Shown here piece after piece: positions 23,966-33,052 of a stretch of DNA of 64,000 nucleotides. Source of the stretch: Alkalimonas cellulosilytica. GTDB taxonomy: Bacteria > Pseudomonadota > Gammaproteobacteria > Enterobacterales > Alteromonadaceae. Below the pieces are notes generated by a model that searched no databases, was not told where the DNA came from, and saw only the letters and a list, made by a program, of their open reading frames with translations. Every line of letters begins with the position of its first letter. The first letter of the stretch is position 1. The position numbers were made by a program, and so were the translations under genes. The stretch is from positions 1-64,000 of the forward strand of contig NZ_JAUHLI010000007.1 in the NCBI RefSeq assembly GCF_036325985.1, given 5' to 3'.

Positions 23966-24077
23966 CTGAGAAATCCGTCAAAAAACATACTGCTAGCAAG
24001 GTGTATTGCCCTAGAGTATGCATGATCCTGGCACTGAATACCAACCGGAACAGAGGCATCAGAAACCAGCTGCCGAA

Positions 24078-27000
24078 TCATTCAGCAGTCTGCCTTTTTA
24101 GCAAATTGATTTGATTCAGGCTGGCACGCAAGGCCGCTGGTTTTATCGGCTTGGCCAAAAACAATAAACCCAACCGCTGCGCCTGTCTGGCCAGATCAGC
24201 CTGTGGTGAAGCTGAAACCAGGATACCAGGCACATGCTGCCAGTACACCTGCAACTGCTGATACAAATCCAGGCCATTGCTGTTCTGCCCCAGTTGATAA
24301 TCTATCAACAGCACATCCGGCGCCGGGTGCTCTGCCGCAAACGCCAGCAGACTTTGTTCATCATAAAACCCCTCTACCTGCTCTATCTGCCACTGCTGCA
24401 ACAGAACCTTGAGCGCTTCCAGGTTGGTGGCATCGTCATCGACACAAATCACCTTAAGCCCAGCTAAAGCACTGCGCGGCCGGCTGAGCTCCTCGACCGG
24501 TCTGGTCATTTGAGTCAGCAGCAATGGCAATGTCAGGCTAAAGACAGTGCCATGACCTGGCCGTGAATGCACCGTGACCCTATGGCCCAGCACCCGTGCC
24601 ATACGGTGCACCACGGCAAGACCAAGGCCAACCCCTTGCTGGCCTTTGGCCGTAGCATCAATCCGGTAAAAGTCATCAAAGATCCGGGCCAGATCAGGCT
24701 CAGCAATGCCTGGGCCGGTATCCCAAACCTGCAACAACAATTGTTCGCCGCGCAACCGGCAGCTCAGTAATACCTTGCCTTTTGGTGTGTACTTGATGGC
24801 ATTGGACAGCATGTTTTGCACAATACGGCGCAGATAGGTAGCATCACTCAGTACCTGCACATCCTGGCTACGAACTTTGAGCTGCAAGCCTTTTTGCTTG
24901 GCCAGTAAACTGTATTCATCGGCGAGATTTGACAGCAGCTCCCCTAAAGCCACCGGCTGCACCGAAGGTTGCAATTTGCCATCATCCAGCTTGGCGATTT
25001 CCAGCAAGGTAGATATCAGCTCTTCAGTCGCTTTTAGCGAGTTATCCAGCTGTTGCACGATGTGCTGGTGCTGTTGGTCGTCGTGCCGGCCGGATAAGGC
25101 AGCGGTAAATAAGCGCGCGGCATTCAGTGGTTGTAAAATGTCATGGCTGGCCAGTGCCAAAAAGCGGGTTTTTGAAGCGTTAGCTGCTTCAGCTTCCGCT
25201 TTGGCCTGCAGCAATTGCTGCTCGGTCAATTTGCGGCGCTCCACTTCGGCCAGCAACTCCTGGTTCATCTCGCTGATGGTCTGCGTCCGCTCCTGCACCC
25301 GCTGCTCCAGGTGCTGCTTGGCCTCAGCCAGCGCCTGTACCGCCTGAACATGATCGGTGATATCGGTAAAGCTGGTAACAAAACCACCACCCGGGATTGG
25401 ATTGCCCCGCATCTCAATCACTTTGCCATCCGGCCGCACCCGCTGGAATACATGCTGGGTGCCATTTTGCATGTGCTGAATGCGTTTATTGACGTGATCT
25501 TCAATATCGCCTTTGCCACACAAGCCTCGCTCAGCATTCAGCCGCACAATATCCGCCACTGGCCGGCCTACCCGCACCATGCCATCCGGATAATCGAACA
25601 TCTCCAGGTAAGCTTTATTCCAGGCCACCAGATTCAAATCACGGTCAACTACACTCACCCCCTGGCTTAAATGCTCCAGGGTAGAAAACAGAATTTTACG
25701 CGAAAACTGAATAGCTTGGGTGGTGTCATCAAACAAGGTGACCACATCCTCAAAACCCAGCTGTTTGCCTTCCAACACAGCATTGACCATAGTGGAAGCC
25801 GAAGACGCTCCGATGACCCCGGCCAGCTCCCGTTCGACATGCTCGACCAGACGTACACTGGGTTGATCATCCGGGTCCAGCTCCTGCTGCTGACGGCGGC
25901 CAAACTCCTGCAAACACTCCAAGGCTCTCTGCTGGCCAACAAAGCGCTCCAGCAAGGTACGTAAATCCGAGTTACGAATTTTAATACGCCGCGCCGGCGT
26001 GTCCTGATGATCAATTGGCAGGTTGGGCTTCACAAAAGCCACTGCCTGCAAACGATCTTTTAGTGGCACCCGTGTCAACAAGGATACCAGCACAAAGGCC
26101 AGACTATTCAGGCCCAGTGACCAGAACACGCCATGGCTTAAACTATCCGTTTGCAGGCCAAACATCGCTTGTGGATGCAGCCAGCCCAGGCCAAAGGGGC
26201 CATTGGCCATGATGTCGGTACGTATCACGCCGGCGCCGACCAGCTGTGGCAACATCAGGGTATAGAACCAGAGCGCAAAGCCGACACCAAGGCCGGCGTA
26301 GACCCCACGGGCATTGCCATGGCGCCAGTACAGCCCCCCCACCACAGCTGGTGCCAGCTGAATAGTCAGCGCAAAGGCCAGCAGACCGGTTTCGGCCAGA
26401 TCGTAATTACGGGCAAAAAACACGTAGTACAGCCAGGACAAAGCCATCACCAGGACGATCATGCTGCGCCGTACCAATAACAGCAGTAAACTGTAATCAT
26501 GCTGCATACCCTGGCGTTTGGCCCGGCGCAACAAGCCAGGCAATACCACATCGTTACTGATCATGGTACTGAGCGCCAGCGTGGCAATGATAATCATCGA
26601 GGTTGCCGCAGAAAAACCACCAATAAATACCAGCGCACTTAAAGTATCCATGCCGGAAGAAGCCGGGATCAGCAGCACAAAGCTATCGGCTTCACTCAAA
26701 CGCTCCGGGAACATCAGCATGCCGGCCACAGCAATGGGGATCACCACCAGAGTGACCATCAACAGATAACCGGAGAACCAGCGTCTGGCATGGCGCAGGT
26801 GTTGGTTGGAGACATTTTCGACAAAGGCGACATGAAATTGGCGTGGTAGCAAAAAGACCGCTGCTGTTGCCAGCAGGGTTTTGGTCAGAAAGCCAACCCA
26901 GCCAGTGCCGGCATGTTGCTGTTGCTGCTCATTGGCGTGGCTGACAAAGTGCTGTAAGGCCGAGCGATCGGTATCGAGGAAAAACACATAGACCACTCCG

Positions 27001-27626
27001 GCCAACAGCAATAAGGCAAAGAGCTTCACCACCGACTCAAAAGCAATGGCCACCATCACGCCGCGGTTTTGCTCAGTCAGATGCACCTTGCGGGTACCAA
27101 ATAAAATGGCAAAAAAAGCCATCGCCACAGCACTCAGCAAAGCACTGTCCTGATACCAGGCGACAGTGCCGACACTAAAATCCTGTCCCAGCAATACCTG
27201 ATAGGAGCTGGCAACGGCTTTTAATTGCAAGGAAATATAAGGAATTACCACCACCAGGCACAACAAAGCAACCAACAGCGCTATATTGCGGCGTTTGCCA
27301 TAGCGGGAGGAAATAAAGTCGGCAATGGAAGTGACGTTGTGTTTTTTCGCCACATACAACAGTTTGAATAAAAACGGCTGGGCGAATACAAACAGCAAAA
27401 TTGGGCCCAGATAAATCGGAATGTAATCCCAGCCCTGAGTCACAGCGGTGCCAACAGCCCCATAATAAGTCCAGGAGGTGCAATACACCGCCAATGCCAG
27501 GCTATAAATTAAGCCCCCATACTTTCGTATCAGACGATCGTCGGCATGCCGCTCACCCCAGTTGGCGATCCAAAACAAGCCGCCTACATACAACAACGCC
27601 AGTAATGCTATGGTCCAGGCTGCCAC
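24078..27626 (-). CDS. Transporter-fused hybrid sensor histidine kinase (CrbS/CbrA-like)
   Basis: A 1182-residue inner-membrane sensor. Residues 1-500 form a sodium:solute-symporter-like domain with about 13 membrane helices. A PAS domain (GVSVVDRDLNLVAWNKAYLEMFDYPDG) is near 650-760, followed by a coiled coil. The kinase core has the phospho-acceptor H828 (LALASHDILQPLNAARL) and ATP-binding blocks (NMLSNAIKYTPKGK, DTGPGIAEPD, GVGLGLAVV). A C-terminal receiver (VICVDDDATNLEALKVLL, LLIDYQLG) follows. This architecture is that of CrbS and CbrA, which control acetate or amino-acid use through a separate LuxR-type regulator. It is divergent from a two-subunit acetate-type symporter, which supports that role. 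The start is GTG with GGAGGG upstream. No partner response regulator is in the window. Confidence 0.9.
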   Translation of the reverse strand: MAAWTIALLALLYVGGLFWIANWGERHADDRLIRKYGGLIYSLALAVYCTSWTYYGAVGTAVTQGWDYIPIYLGPILLFVFAQPFLFKLLYVAKKHNVTSIADFISSRYGKRRNIALLVALLCLVVVIPYISLQLKAVASSYQVLLGQDFSVGTVAWYQDSALLSAVAMAFFAILFGTRKVHLTEQNRGVMVAIAFESVVKLFALLLLAGVVYVFFLDTDRSALQHFVSHANEQQQQHAGTGWVGFLTKTLLATAAVFLLPRQFHVAFVENVSNQHLRHARRWFSGYLLMVTLVVIPIAVAGMLMFPERLSEADSFVLLIPASSGMDTLSALVFIGGFSAATSMIIIATLALSTMISNDVVLPGLLRRAKRQGMQHDYSLLLLLVRRSMIVLVMALSWLYYVFFARNYDLAETGLLAFALTIQLAPAVVGGLYWRHGNARGVYAGLGVGFALWFYTLMLPQLVGAGVIRTDIMANGPFGLGWLHPQAMFGLQTDSLSHGVFWSLGLNSLAFVLVSLLTRVPLKDRLQAVAFVKPNLPIDHQDTPARRIKIRNSDLRTLLERFVGQQRALECLQEFGRRQQQELDPDDQPSVRLVEHVERELAGVIGASSASTMVNAVLEGKQLGFEDVVTLFDDTTQAIQFSRKILFSTLEHLSQGVSVVDRDLNLVAWNKAYLEMFDYPDGMVRVGRPVADIVRLNAERGLCGKGDIEDHVNKRIQHMQNGTQHVFQRVRPDGKVIEMRGNPIPGGGFVTSFTDITDHVQAVQALAEAKQHLEQRVQERTQTISEMNQELLAEVERRKLTEQQLLQAKAEAEAANASKTRFLALASHDILQPLNAARLFTAALSGRHDDQQHQHIVQQLDNSLKATEELISTLLEIAKLDDGKLQPSVQPVALGELLSNLADEYSLLAKQKGLQLKVRSQDVQVLSDATYLRRIVQNMLSNAIKYTPKGKVLLSCRLRGEQLLLQVWDTGPGIAEPDLARIFDDFYRIDATAKGQQGVGLGLAVVHRMARVLGHRVTVHSRPGHGTVFSLTLPLLLTQMTRPVEELSRPRSALAGLKVICVDDDATNLEALKVLLQQWQIEQVEGFYDEQSLLAFAAEHPAPDVLLIDYQLGQNSNGLDLYQQLQVYWQHVPGILVSASPQADLARQAQRLGLLFLAKPIKPAALRASLNQINLLKRQTAE

Positions 27627-27703
27627 TAGCCGCCCTCCAGTTTATTTTTCTGTTGTTACTTTTGGCCGAACACCGGCCAAAGTCAACCATTTGCCTGGGT
27701 TGC

Positions 27704-27750
27704 TTCGACTAAAGTCGGGCTTTCGCTATTTCTGGCCGCTGCTAGATTAA
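27704..27750 (+). promoter_or_regulatory. Promoter of the symporter operon with palindromic operator
   Basis: The palindromic CGACTAAAGTCG (27706-27717) is followed after 22 bases by TGCTAGATTA (27740-27749), an extended -10 element (TG-C-TAGATT). No good -35 box is present. The operator centre lies roughly 43 bases before the expected start point, the place for a class II activator. The same arrangement recurs at 30487-30532. Confidence 0.65.
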
Positions 27751-27794
27751 AACGGATCGGAAGTGAACAAAAAGACAACAATGGGAGCACAACC

Positions 27795-28058
27795 ATGGTA
27801 GAGCATAAAAAAAATGCCGCTGCGTACTGGAAGGCCAATCTCAAGCTGATTTGGATCAGCCTGGCGATATGGGCGCTGGTATCCTACGGCTTCGGTATCT
27901 TACTCCGCCCGTTACTGAGCGGAATTGCAATCGGTGGCACTGATCTGGGTTTTTGGTTTGCCCAGCAAGGGTCCATTCTCACCTTTATCGCCTTGATCTT
28001 CTTCTACGCCTGGAGAATGAACAAGCTGGATAAAGAATTCGGCCTGGACGAGGAGTAA
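27795..28058 (+). CDS. Small subunit of sodium/solute symporter (DUF4212)
   Basis: An 87-residue inner-membrane protein with two hydrophobic helices (LIWISLAIWALVSYGFGILL and FWFAQQGSILTFIALIFFYAW), a charged start (HKKNAAAYWKAN) and an acidic end. This is the small partner always found directly before VC_2705-type symporters. GGGAG lies before the ATG. The large subunit begins four bases after its stop, so the two are one operon under the operator at 27704. Confidence 0.9.
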   Translation: MVEHKKNAAAYWKANLKLIWISLAIWALVSYGFGILLRPLLSGIAIGGTDLGFWFAQQGSILTFIALIFFYAWRMNKLDKEFGLDEE

Positions 28059-28061
28059 GTC

Positions 28062-29828
28062 ATGAGCCAGTTTGCCATTAACTTAATTTTCGTCGGCGCA
28101 TCTTTTGCGCTTTATATTGGTATCGCCATCTGGGCACGTGCCGGCTCTACCAAAGAGTTCTACGTGGCCGGTGGTGGTGTGAATCCCATCACCAACGGTA
28201 TGGCAACCGCCGCCGACTGGATGTCTGCAGCGTCCTTTATTTCCATGGCAGGCCTGATTGCTGCCGGTGGTTACGCCAACTCCAGCTTCCTGATGGGCTG
28301 GACCGGTGGCTACGTGCTGCTCGCCATGTTGCTGGCGCCGTACTTACGCAAATTCGGTAAGTTTACTGTACCGGATTTTATCGGTGATCGCTTTTACAGC
28401 ACTGGTGCCCGCTTAGTAGCTGTCGCTTGTTTGATTATCGCGTCGGTCACCTACGTTATCGGCCAGATGACCGGTGCCGGTGTGGCGTTTTCGCGCTTTT
28501 TGGAAGTGGAAAATGATACCGGCCTGCTGATCGCTGCGGTAGTGGTCTTTATGTACGCGGTAATGGGCGGCATGAAAGGCATCACCTACACCCAGGTGGC
28601 GCAATACGTGGTGCTGATCATCGCTTACACTATTCCTGCGGTGTTTATTTCACTGCAACTGACCGGTAACCCTATTCCACCACTGGGCCTGTTCTCCACC
28701 CATACCGAGTCTGGCATGCCATTGCTGCAAAAGCTGGATGAAGTGGTCCGTGAGCTGGGCTTCCAGGATTACACTGCCGATGTCAGCAACAAACTGAACA
28801 TGGTGTTATTCACCCTGTCGTTGATGATTGGTACCGCTGGCTTACCACACGTGATCATTCGCTTTTTCACCGTGCCCAAAGTAGCGGATGCACGCTGGTC
28901 TGCTGGCTGGGCGCTGGTATTTATTGCCCTGCTGTATCTGACTGCACCAGCAGTTGCTTCCATGGCACGGTTGAACTTGCTGACCACCATTTACCCGGCC
29001 GGCCCAACCGCTGAAGCCATCCATTACGATGAGCGTCCGGACTGGATCCGCACCTGGGAAAACACTGGCCTGATCCGCTTTAATGACAAAAACGGTGATG
29101 GACGTATCCAGCTGTACAACGATGTACCAGCATTCCAGGAAACGGCTGATGCACGTGGCTGGGCAGGCAATGAGCTGACCGTGAACAACGACATCCTGGT
29201 ACTGGCCAATCCTGAGATTGCCAACCTGCCAGGCTGGGTCATTGGTCTGATTGCAGCGGGTGGTCTGGCAGCCGCGTTATCCACTGCGGCAGGCTTGTTG
29301 CTGGCGATATCCTCAGCCGTCAGTCACGACCTGATCAAGGGCTCCATCAACCCGAACATCAGTGACAAAGGCGAACTGCTGGCCGCACGGATATCGATGG
29401 GGGTCGCCATTGTGGTTGCTACCTGGCTCGGTATGAATCCGCCTGGCTTCGCGGCGCAGGTGGTAGCACTGGCCTTTGGTATCGCGGCAGCGTCCATCTT
29501 CCCGGCACTGATGATGGGGATCTTCTCCAAGCGGGTCAACAGCAAAGGCGCTATTGCCGGTATGCTGGCGGGTTTAATCAGCACAGTGGTCTACATCTTC
29601 CTGTACCTGGGCTGGTTCTTTATCCCTGGCACAGCCACCTTCGCCAATGTGGAAGCCAACTGGGTATTAGGTATCTCCCCGCTGTCGTTCGGTGCTGTCG
29701 GTGCTATGATCAACTTTGCCGTTGCTTTCGCAGTCTCTGCGATGACGGAAGAGCCACCGCAAGAAATTCAGGACCTGGTGGAAAGCGTACGCTTCCCGCG
29801 TGGTGCCGGTGTCGCTACGGGTCACTAA
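28062..29828 (+). CDS. Sodium:solute symporter, ActP/VC_2705 family (acetate-type)
   Basis: A 588-residue secondary transporter of the SSS family with about 13 membrane helices. The signature blocks are GSTKEFYVAGGGVNPITNGMATAADWMSAASFISMAGLI, GYVLLAMLLAPYLRKFGKFTVPDFIGDR and GLAAALSTAAGLLLAISSAVSHDL. An unusual soluble loop of about 60 residues (PERPDWIRTWENTGLIRF-like, with a DKNGDGRIQ EF-hand-like stretch) lies between helices 8 and 9. That loop is typical of the VC_2705 subfamily rather than E. coli ActP. Short-chain carboxylates such as acetate are the likely substrates. A strong terminator follows. Confidence 0.92.
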   Translation: MSQFAINLIFVGASFALYIGIAIWARAGSTKEFYVAGGGVNPITNGMATAADWMSAASFISMAGLIAAGGYANSSFLMGWTGGYVLLAMLLAPYLRKFGKFTVPDFIGDRFYSTGARLVAVACLIIASVTYVIGQMTGAGVAFSRFLEVENDTGLLIAAVVVFMYAVMGGMKGITYTQVAQYVVLIIAYTIPAVFISLQLTGNPIPPLGLFSTHTESGMPLLQKLDEVVRELGFQDYTADVSNKLNMVLFTLSLMIGTAGLPHVIIRFFTVPKVADARWSAGWALVFIALLYLTAPAVASMARLNLLTTIYPAGPTAEAIHYDERPDWIRTWENTGLIRFNDKNGDGRIQLYNDVPAFQETADARGWAGNELTVNNDILVLANPEIANLPGWVIGLIAAGGLAAALSTAAGLLLAISSAVSHDLIKGSINPNISDKGELLAARISMGVAIVVATWLGMNPPGFAAQVVALAFGIAAASIFPALMMGIFSKRVNSKGAIAGMLAGLISTVVYIFLYLGWFFIPGTATFANVEANWVLGISPLSFGAVGAMINFAVAFAVSAMTEEPPQEIQDLVESVRFPRGAGVATGH

Positions 29829-29872
29829 GCACACTCACTCTGTAATGTTTGGCAGAGTTGTGTAAACTAAAC

Positions 29873-29900
29873 GGGCTTTCCGACAGGAAAGCCCTTTTTT
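29873..29900 (+). terminator. Intrinsic terminator of the symporter operon
   Basis: GGGCTTTCC (29873-29881) pairs with GGAAAGCCC (29886-29894) over a GACA loop, followed by six T. Confidence 0.88.
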
Positions 29901-29915
29901 ATCCACGAGGTATCT

Positions 29916-30428
29916 ATGTTTTGGGAATTGGTTGCCACAGTATTTGCCGGTCTTGGCGCAGCAGGCCTGGCGTTATCCGCCCGCTGGATCAGCCGGGGGC
30001 GATTGGCCCGTTGGTGGATCCCGGTCTCGGCCGGTGTTGGTATGATAGCGTTTCAAATCTACTCAGAATACACCTGGTTCGATCATCAAAAGAGTTTACT
30101 TCCTGCTGGCGTTGAAGTCGTGCGCAGCAGCGAGCAAACCGCTTTTTGGCGGCCGTGGAGTTATGTCTTTCCGCAAACCCTGCGTTTTGTCGCCGCTGAC
30201 TTTACCCGGGCCGATGTGAACCAGATTAATCCTGAGCTGGTGCGGTTGCCGCTGTATTTCTTTGAGCGGCGCATGTCGGCGATTGCTGTCACCACCATCA
30301 TTCACTGCGGCCAACAAGCCCGGGCAGATGAACATGGCCAGTTGCAGCTACCAGCGCCGGGGGAGACTGTAGCCAATGACTGGTACCGGCTGGAACCGAA
30401 TGATCCCCTGCTGCAGGCCTGTCGCTAA
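29916..30428 (+). CDS. Unknown small membrane protein next to the symporter
   Basis: A 170-residue protein. GAGGT precedes the ATG at 29916. The N-terminus has two hydrophobic segments (LVATVFAGLGAAGLALSAR and WIPVSAGVGMIAFQIYSEY), followed by a soluble domain of about 110 residues with LPAGVEVVRSSEQTAFWRPWSYVFPQTLRFVAAD. The soluble domain is probably periplasmic. I do not recognise a named family. It lies just after the terminator of the symporter operon and before the second copy of the shared operator, so it is probably transcribed alone or by read-through. Confidence 0.65.
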   Translation: MFWELVATVFAGLGAAGLALSARWISRGRLARWWIPVSAGVGMIAFQIYSEYTWFDHQKSLLPAGVEVVRSSEQTAFWRPWSYVFPQTLRFVAADFTRADVNQINPELVRLPLYFFERRMSAIAVTTIIHCGQQARADEHGQLQLPAPGETVANDWYRLEPNDPLLQACR

Positions 30429-30486
30429 GGAGTTGCCATCCTGAAGCTTTTTTCCGGGTAACGGCTTAGCTGTTCGACTTCAACTG

Positions 30487-30532
30487 TTCGACTAAAGTCG
30501 TCTGGCGCCCTGGCTGGTCCGTTGCTAGATTA
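30487..30532 (+). promoter_or_regulatory. Promoter of the CBS/DUF294 gene with the same operator
   Basis: CGACTAAAGTCG (30489-30500) is followed after exactly 22 bases by TGCTAGATTA (30523-30532), matching the symporter promoter in both sequence and spacing. TTCGACTT (30474-30481), a half-copy of the operator, lies 15 bases upstream. The gene starts about 30 bases after the -10 element. Confidence 0.65.
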
Positions 30533-30563
30533 GTAAACGGATAGAAGTCATTGCAGGCACACG

Positions 30564-32387
30564 ATGGAAGTCACTGAAGTTACCAAATTTCTGGCCGAAA
30601 CCACCCCTTTTGATCAGTTGGATGCTGATCAATTGCAGGTGCTGGCACGGCAGATGTCGGTGTATTACTTCCGTGCTGGTGAAGAAGTCAATACCGATAG
30701 CAACCGGCTGATGATAGTGCGCACCGGTGTTTTTTCACTGTACAGCGATCAGCAACAATTGCTGACCAAGCTGCAAAGTGGCGATTTTTATGGCTATCAG
30801 CAATTACTCACCGATTTAAGCGATCAGGACACCCTGCTCTGTGATGAAGACGGCCTGGTGTACTGGCTGACCGCCGAAGGCTTTCAGCAAATTCGCTATC
30901 AGTTTAAAAACATTGAGCTGTTTTTCCAGCGACTGTTTGGTCGCCGCTTGCATCAGTACAAAGCCCAATCGACCAATCGTTTCACTTTAAAAATCAGCGA
31001 TGTCGCTAAAGCCCGCAAAGTCAGTATCAGCCCGGATGCAACGGTGCAGCAAGCCGCAGCTCAGATGACCGAACAACGGGTGTCGTCCTTGCTCGTGGAG
31101 CAAAACAACAAACTGGTGGGCATTATCACCGACCGGGATCTCCGCAGCCGGGTGGTGGCAGAAGCACTGGCTGCAGATAGCCCTGTCAGTGACGTCATGA
31201 CCAGCAAGCCACACACCATCGATTTACATGCCTACTTATTTGAAGCTGTGCAGCTGATGAGCCAGCACAACATTCACCATTTGCCCGTGCTCAGGGACGA
31301 GCATCTTTTTGGCATGATCACCGCGACCGATGTGATCCGGGCGCAACAAGATCACCCGGTGTATCTGATTGGTGAAATACACCGGCAACACACAGAAGAA
31401 GGAATTTTGCAGTGTGCCAGCCAGATTTTGCATTTAAGCCAAAGCCTGAGCAACCAGCAGGTACCGGCCCATGAAGCCAGCCATGTACTGACCACAGTTA
31501 CCGATGCACTGACCCAAAGCTGGATTAAACTGGCTCTGAAACGCCTGGGGCCTGCCCCATGCGTCTTTACCTGGCTGGGGTTTGGCTCCCAGGCCAGGAT
31601 GGAGCAAGGCTTAAATGCCGATCAGGACAATGCCCTCTTGTTGGAAAAAGAACCGGAAGGTGAGGTAGCAGCCTACTTTGAGCAACTGGCTAAAATTGTC
31701 TGCGATGGTTTGAATGAATGCGGCATTGTCTACTGCCCTGGCAATATCATGGCCAGCAACCCGGAGCTTCGCCTTAGCTTAAAGGGCTGGTCGAAACAGT
31801 TTGCCCGTTGGATCCAAACGCCAACCCAGGAGGCTTTGCTCAAATCCAGTATCTTTTTCGATTTACGGCCGATTTATGGCAGCAAAAGCCTGTTTAATGC
31901 GCTGCAGCAGGACATCCTGGCCCGCACCAAAGACAAAGCCGTGTTCCTGTACCATTTAAGCCACAATGCACTCAAAGGCACGCCACCGCTCGGCTTTTTC
32001 AAAACCTTCACGCTGGAGCGCGATGGCAAACAGAAAAAAGGCCTGGATTTAAAAAAGCGCGGTCTGATCCTGATAACCGATATGGCCCGCATCTACAGCT
32101 TAAGCAAGGGCATCAGTGCCATCAATACCCGACAGCGCTTGATCCAACTGGCGCAGCAAAAAGTGATGGATGCCAAAGACAGCCAGAACCTGCTGGACGC
32201 TTTCGATGTACTGGCGCAGCTGCGCTGGGACAAGCATCAGCACGATATTTCACAAGGCCATGAGGCATCGAACCTGCTGGACCCAGCTGTGTTATCCGGT
32301 CTGCAGCGGCATCAGCTCAAAGATGTGTTTGAAGTAATCAATCAGGCGCAGAGCCAGATGAAATATCGTTTTTGTAGGGAGCTCTGA
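30564..32387 (+). CDS. CBS-domain/DUF294 putative nucleotidyltransferase
   Basis: A 607-residue cytosolic protein. Domains in order: a cyclic-nucleotide-binding-like domain (about 5-125, LAETTPFDQLDADQLQVLARQM), two CBS domains (about 150-270, VSSLLVEQNNKLVGIITDRDLRSRV and HHLPVLRDEHLFGMITATDVIRA), a DUF294 nucleotidyltransferase-like domain with GSQARMEQGLNADQDNALLL (about 345-365), and a helical DUF294 C-terminal domain. Proteins of this layout are common neighbours of acetate symporters and CrbS-like kinases; a role in carbon-source signalling or second-messenger-type modification is presumed but unproven. It shares its promoter design with the symporter operon. The exonuclease gene follows after two bases. 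Confidence 0.88.
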   Translation: MEVTEVTKFLAETTPFDQLDADQLQVLARQMSVYYFRAGEEVNTDSNRLMIVRTGVFSLYSDQQQLLTKLQSGDFYGYQQLLTDLSDQDTLLCDEDGLVYWLTAEGFQQIRYQFKNIELFFQRLFGRRLHQYKAQSTNRFTLKISDVAKARKVSISPDATVQQAAAQMTEQRVSSLLVEQNNKLVGIITDRDLRSRVVAEALAADSPVSDVMTSKPHTIDLHAYLFEAVQLMSQHNIHHLPVLRDEHLFGMITATDVIRAQQDHPVYLIGEIHRQHTEEGILQCASQILHLSQSLSNQQVPAHEASHVLTTVTDALTQSWIKLALKRLGPAPCVFTWLGFGSQARMEQGLNADQDNALLLEKEPEGEVAAYFEQLAKIVCDGLNECGIVYCPGNIMASNPELRLSLKGWSKQFARWIQTPTQEALLKSSIFFDLRPIYGSKSLFNALQQDILARTKDKAVFLYHLSHNALKGTPPLGFFKTFTLERDGKQKKGLDLKKRGLILITDMARIYSLSKGISAINTRQRLIQLAQQKVMDAKDSQNLLDAFDVLAQLRWDKHQHDISQGHEASNLLDPAVLSGLQRHQLKDVFEVINQAQSQMKYRFCREL

Positions 32388-32389
32388 GA

Positions 32390-33052
32390 ATGTTTGGCTG
32401 GTTTAAAAATCCTCCGCTACCGATCAATGAAATCGTACGCAACTATGAGAATAGCCCACTGCCTTCACCGAAAACGTCCTTGTCTGAGGTCAATTTTCTG
32501 GTGCTGGATTTGGAACTAACCGGGCTCGACGCCAAAAAAGATCACATCATCAGTGCCGGCTGGGTACCGATTCGCCGCCAGGAAATCATGCTGGGCGACA
32601 GCGCCCATTACCTGGTGAAGTCACCGGTTGGGGTCGGCCAGAGCGCCGTGATCCACGGTGTCCACGATCATCAATTAACAACCGGCATCGAGCTGTGCGA
32701 GCTAATGAGGTTGCTGCTGCAAACCTACCCGGGCTATGTGCTGGTGGCGCACCATGCCCAGATGGACCTGGCGTTTTTAACCATGGCCTGTGAGCGCTGC
32801 TTTGGCCGCAGCCCGAAATTTAAAGCCATTGATACACTGAAAATTGAATGGCAACGCCTCCACAACAAAGGCAAAGTACTGACCCGGGATATGCTGCGCC
32901 TTAGCAGCTGCCTGGAGCGGCACAAGTTGCCCAAGGCCCCCCAGCATCATGCACTGGCCGATGCCTTTGCCTGCGCCCAGTTGCTGCTAAGCCAGATTCG
33001 TCAGCACAGCAGTAGCATGACGCTGGGCGAGTTGCAGAATTTATCGCGCTAA
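32390..33052 (+). CDS. DEDDh 3'-5' exonuclease, DnaQ-like
   Basis: A 220-residue exonuclease-fold protein. The Exo I motif is VLDLELTGLDAKKDHI (D and E present), Exo II includes VAHHAQMDLAFL, and Exo III is HHALADAFACAQLLL with the DEDDh histidine. All four acidic residues and the histidine are visible. It is shorter than the replicative epsilon subunit and lacks its polymerase-binding tail. It is usually found, as here, directly after a CBS/DUF294 gene (two-base gap). GGGAG lies before the ATG. It is presumably a nucleic-acid trimming enzyme; the link to carbon metabolism is unexplained. Its stop overlaps that of the convergent membrane-protein gene by four bases. Confidence 0.9.
   Translation: MFGWFKNPPLPINEIVRNYENSPLPSPKTSLSEVNFLVLDLELTGLDAKKDHIISAGWVPIRRQEIMLGDSAHYLVKSPVGVGQSAVIHGVHDHQLTTGIELCELMRLLLQTYPGYVLVAHHAQMDLAFLTMACERCFGRSPKFKAIDTLKIEWQRLHNKGKVLTRDMLRLSSCLERHKLPKAPQHHALADAFACAQLLLSQIRQHSSSMTLGELQNLSR

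Noticed and set aside
24078..29828. PutP/proline transporter role for the SSS-domain kinase
   Set aside because: The kinase, PAS and receiver domains and the neighbouring symporter make a sensor function far more likely than transport alone.
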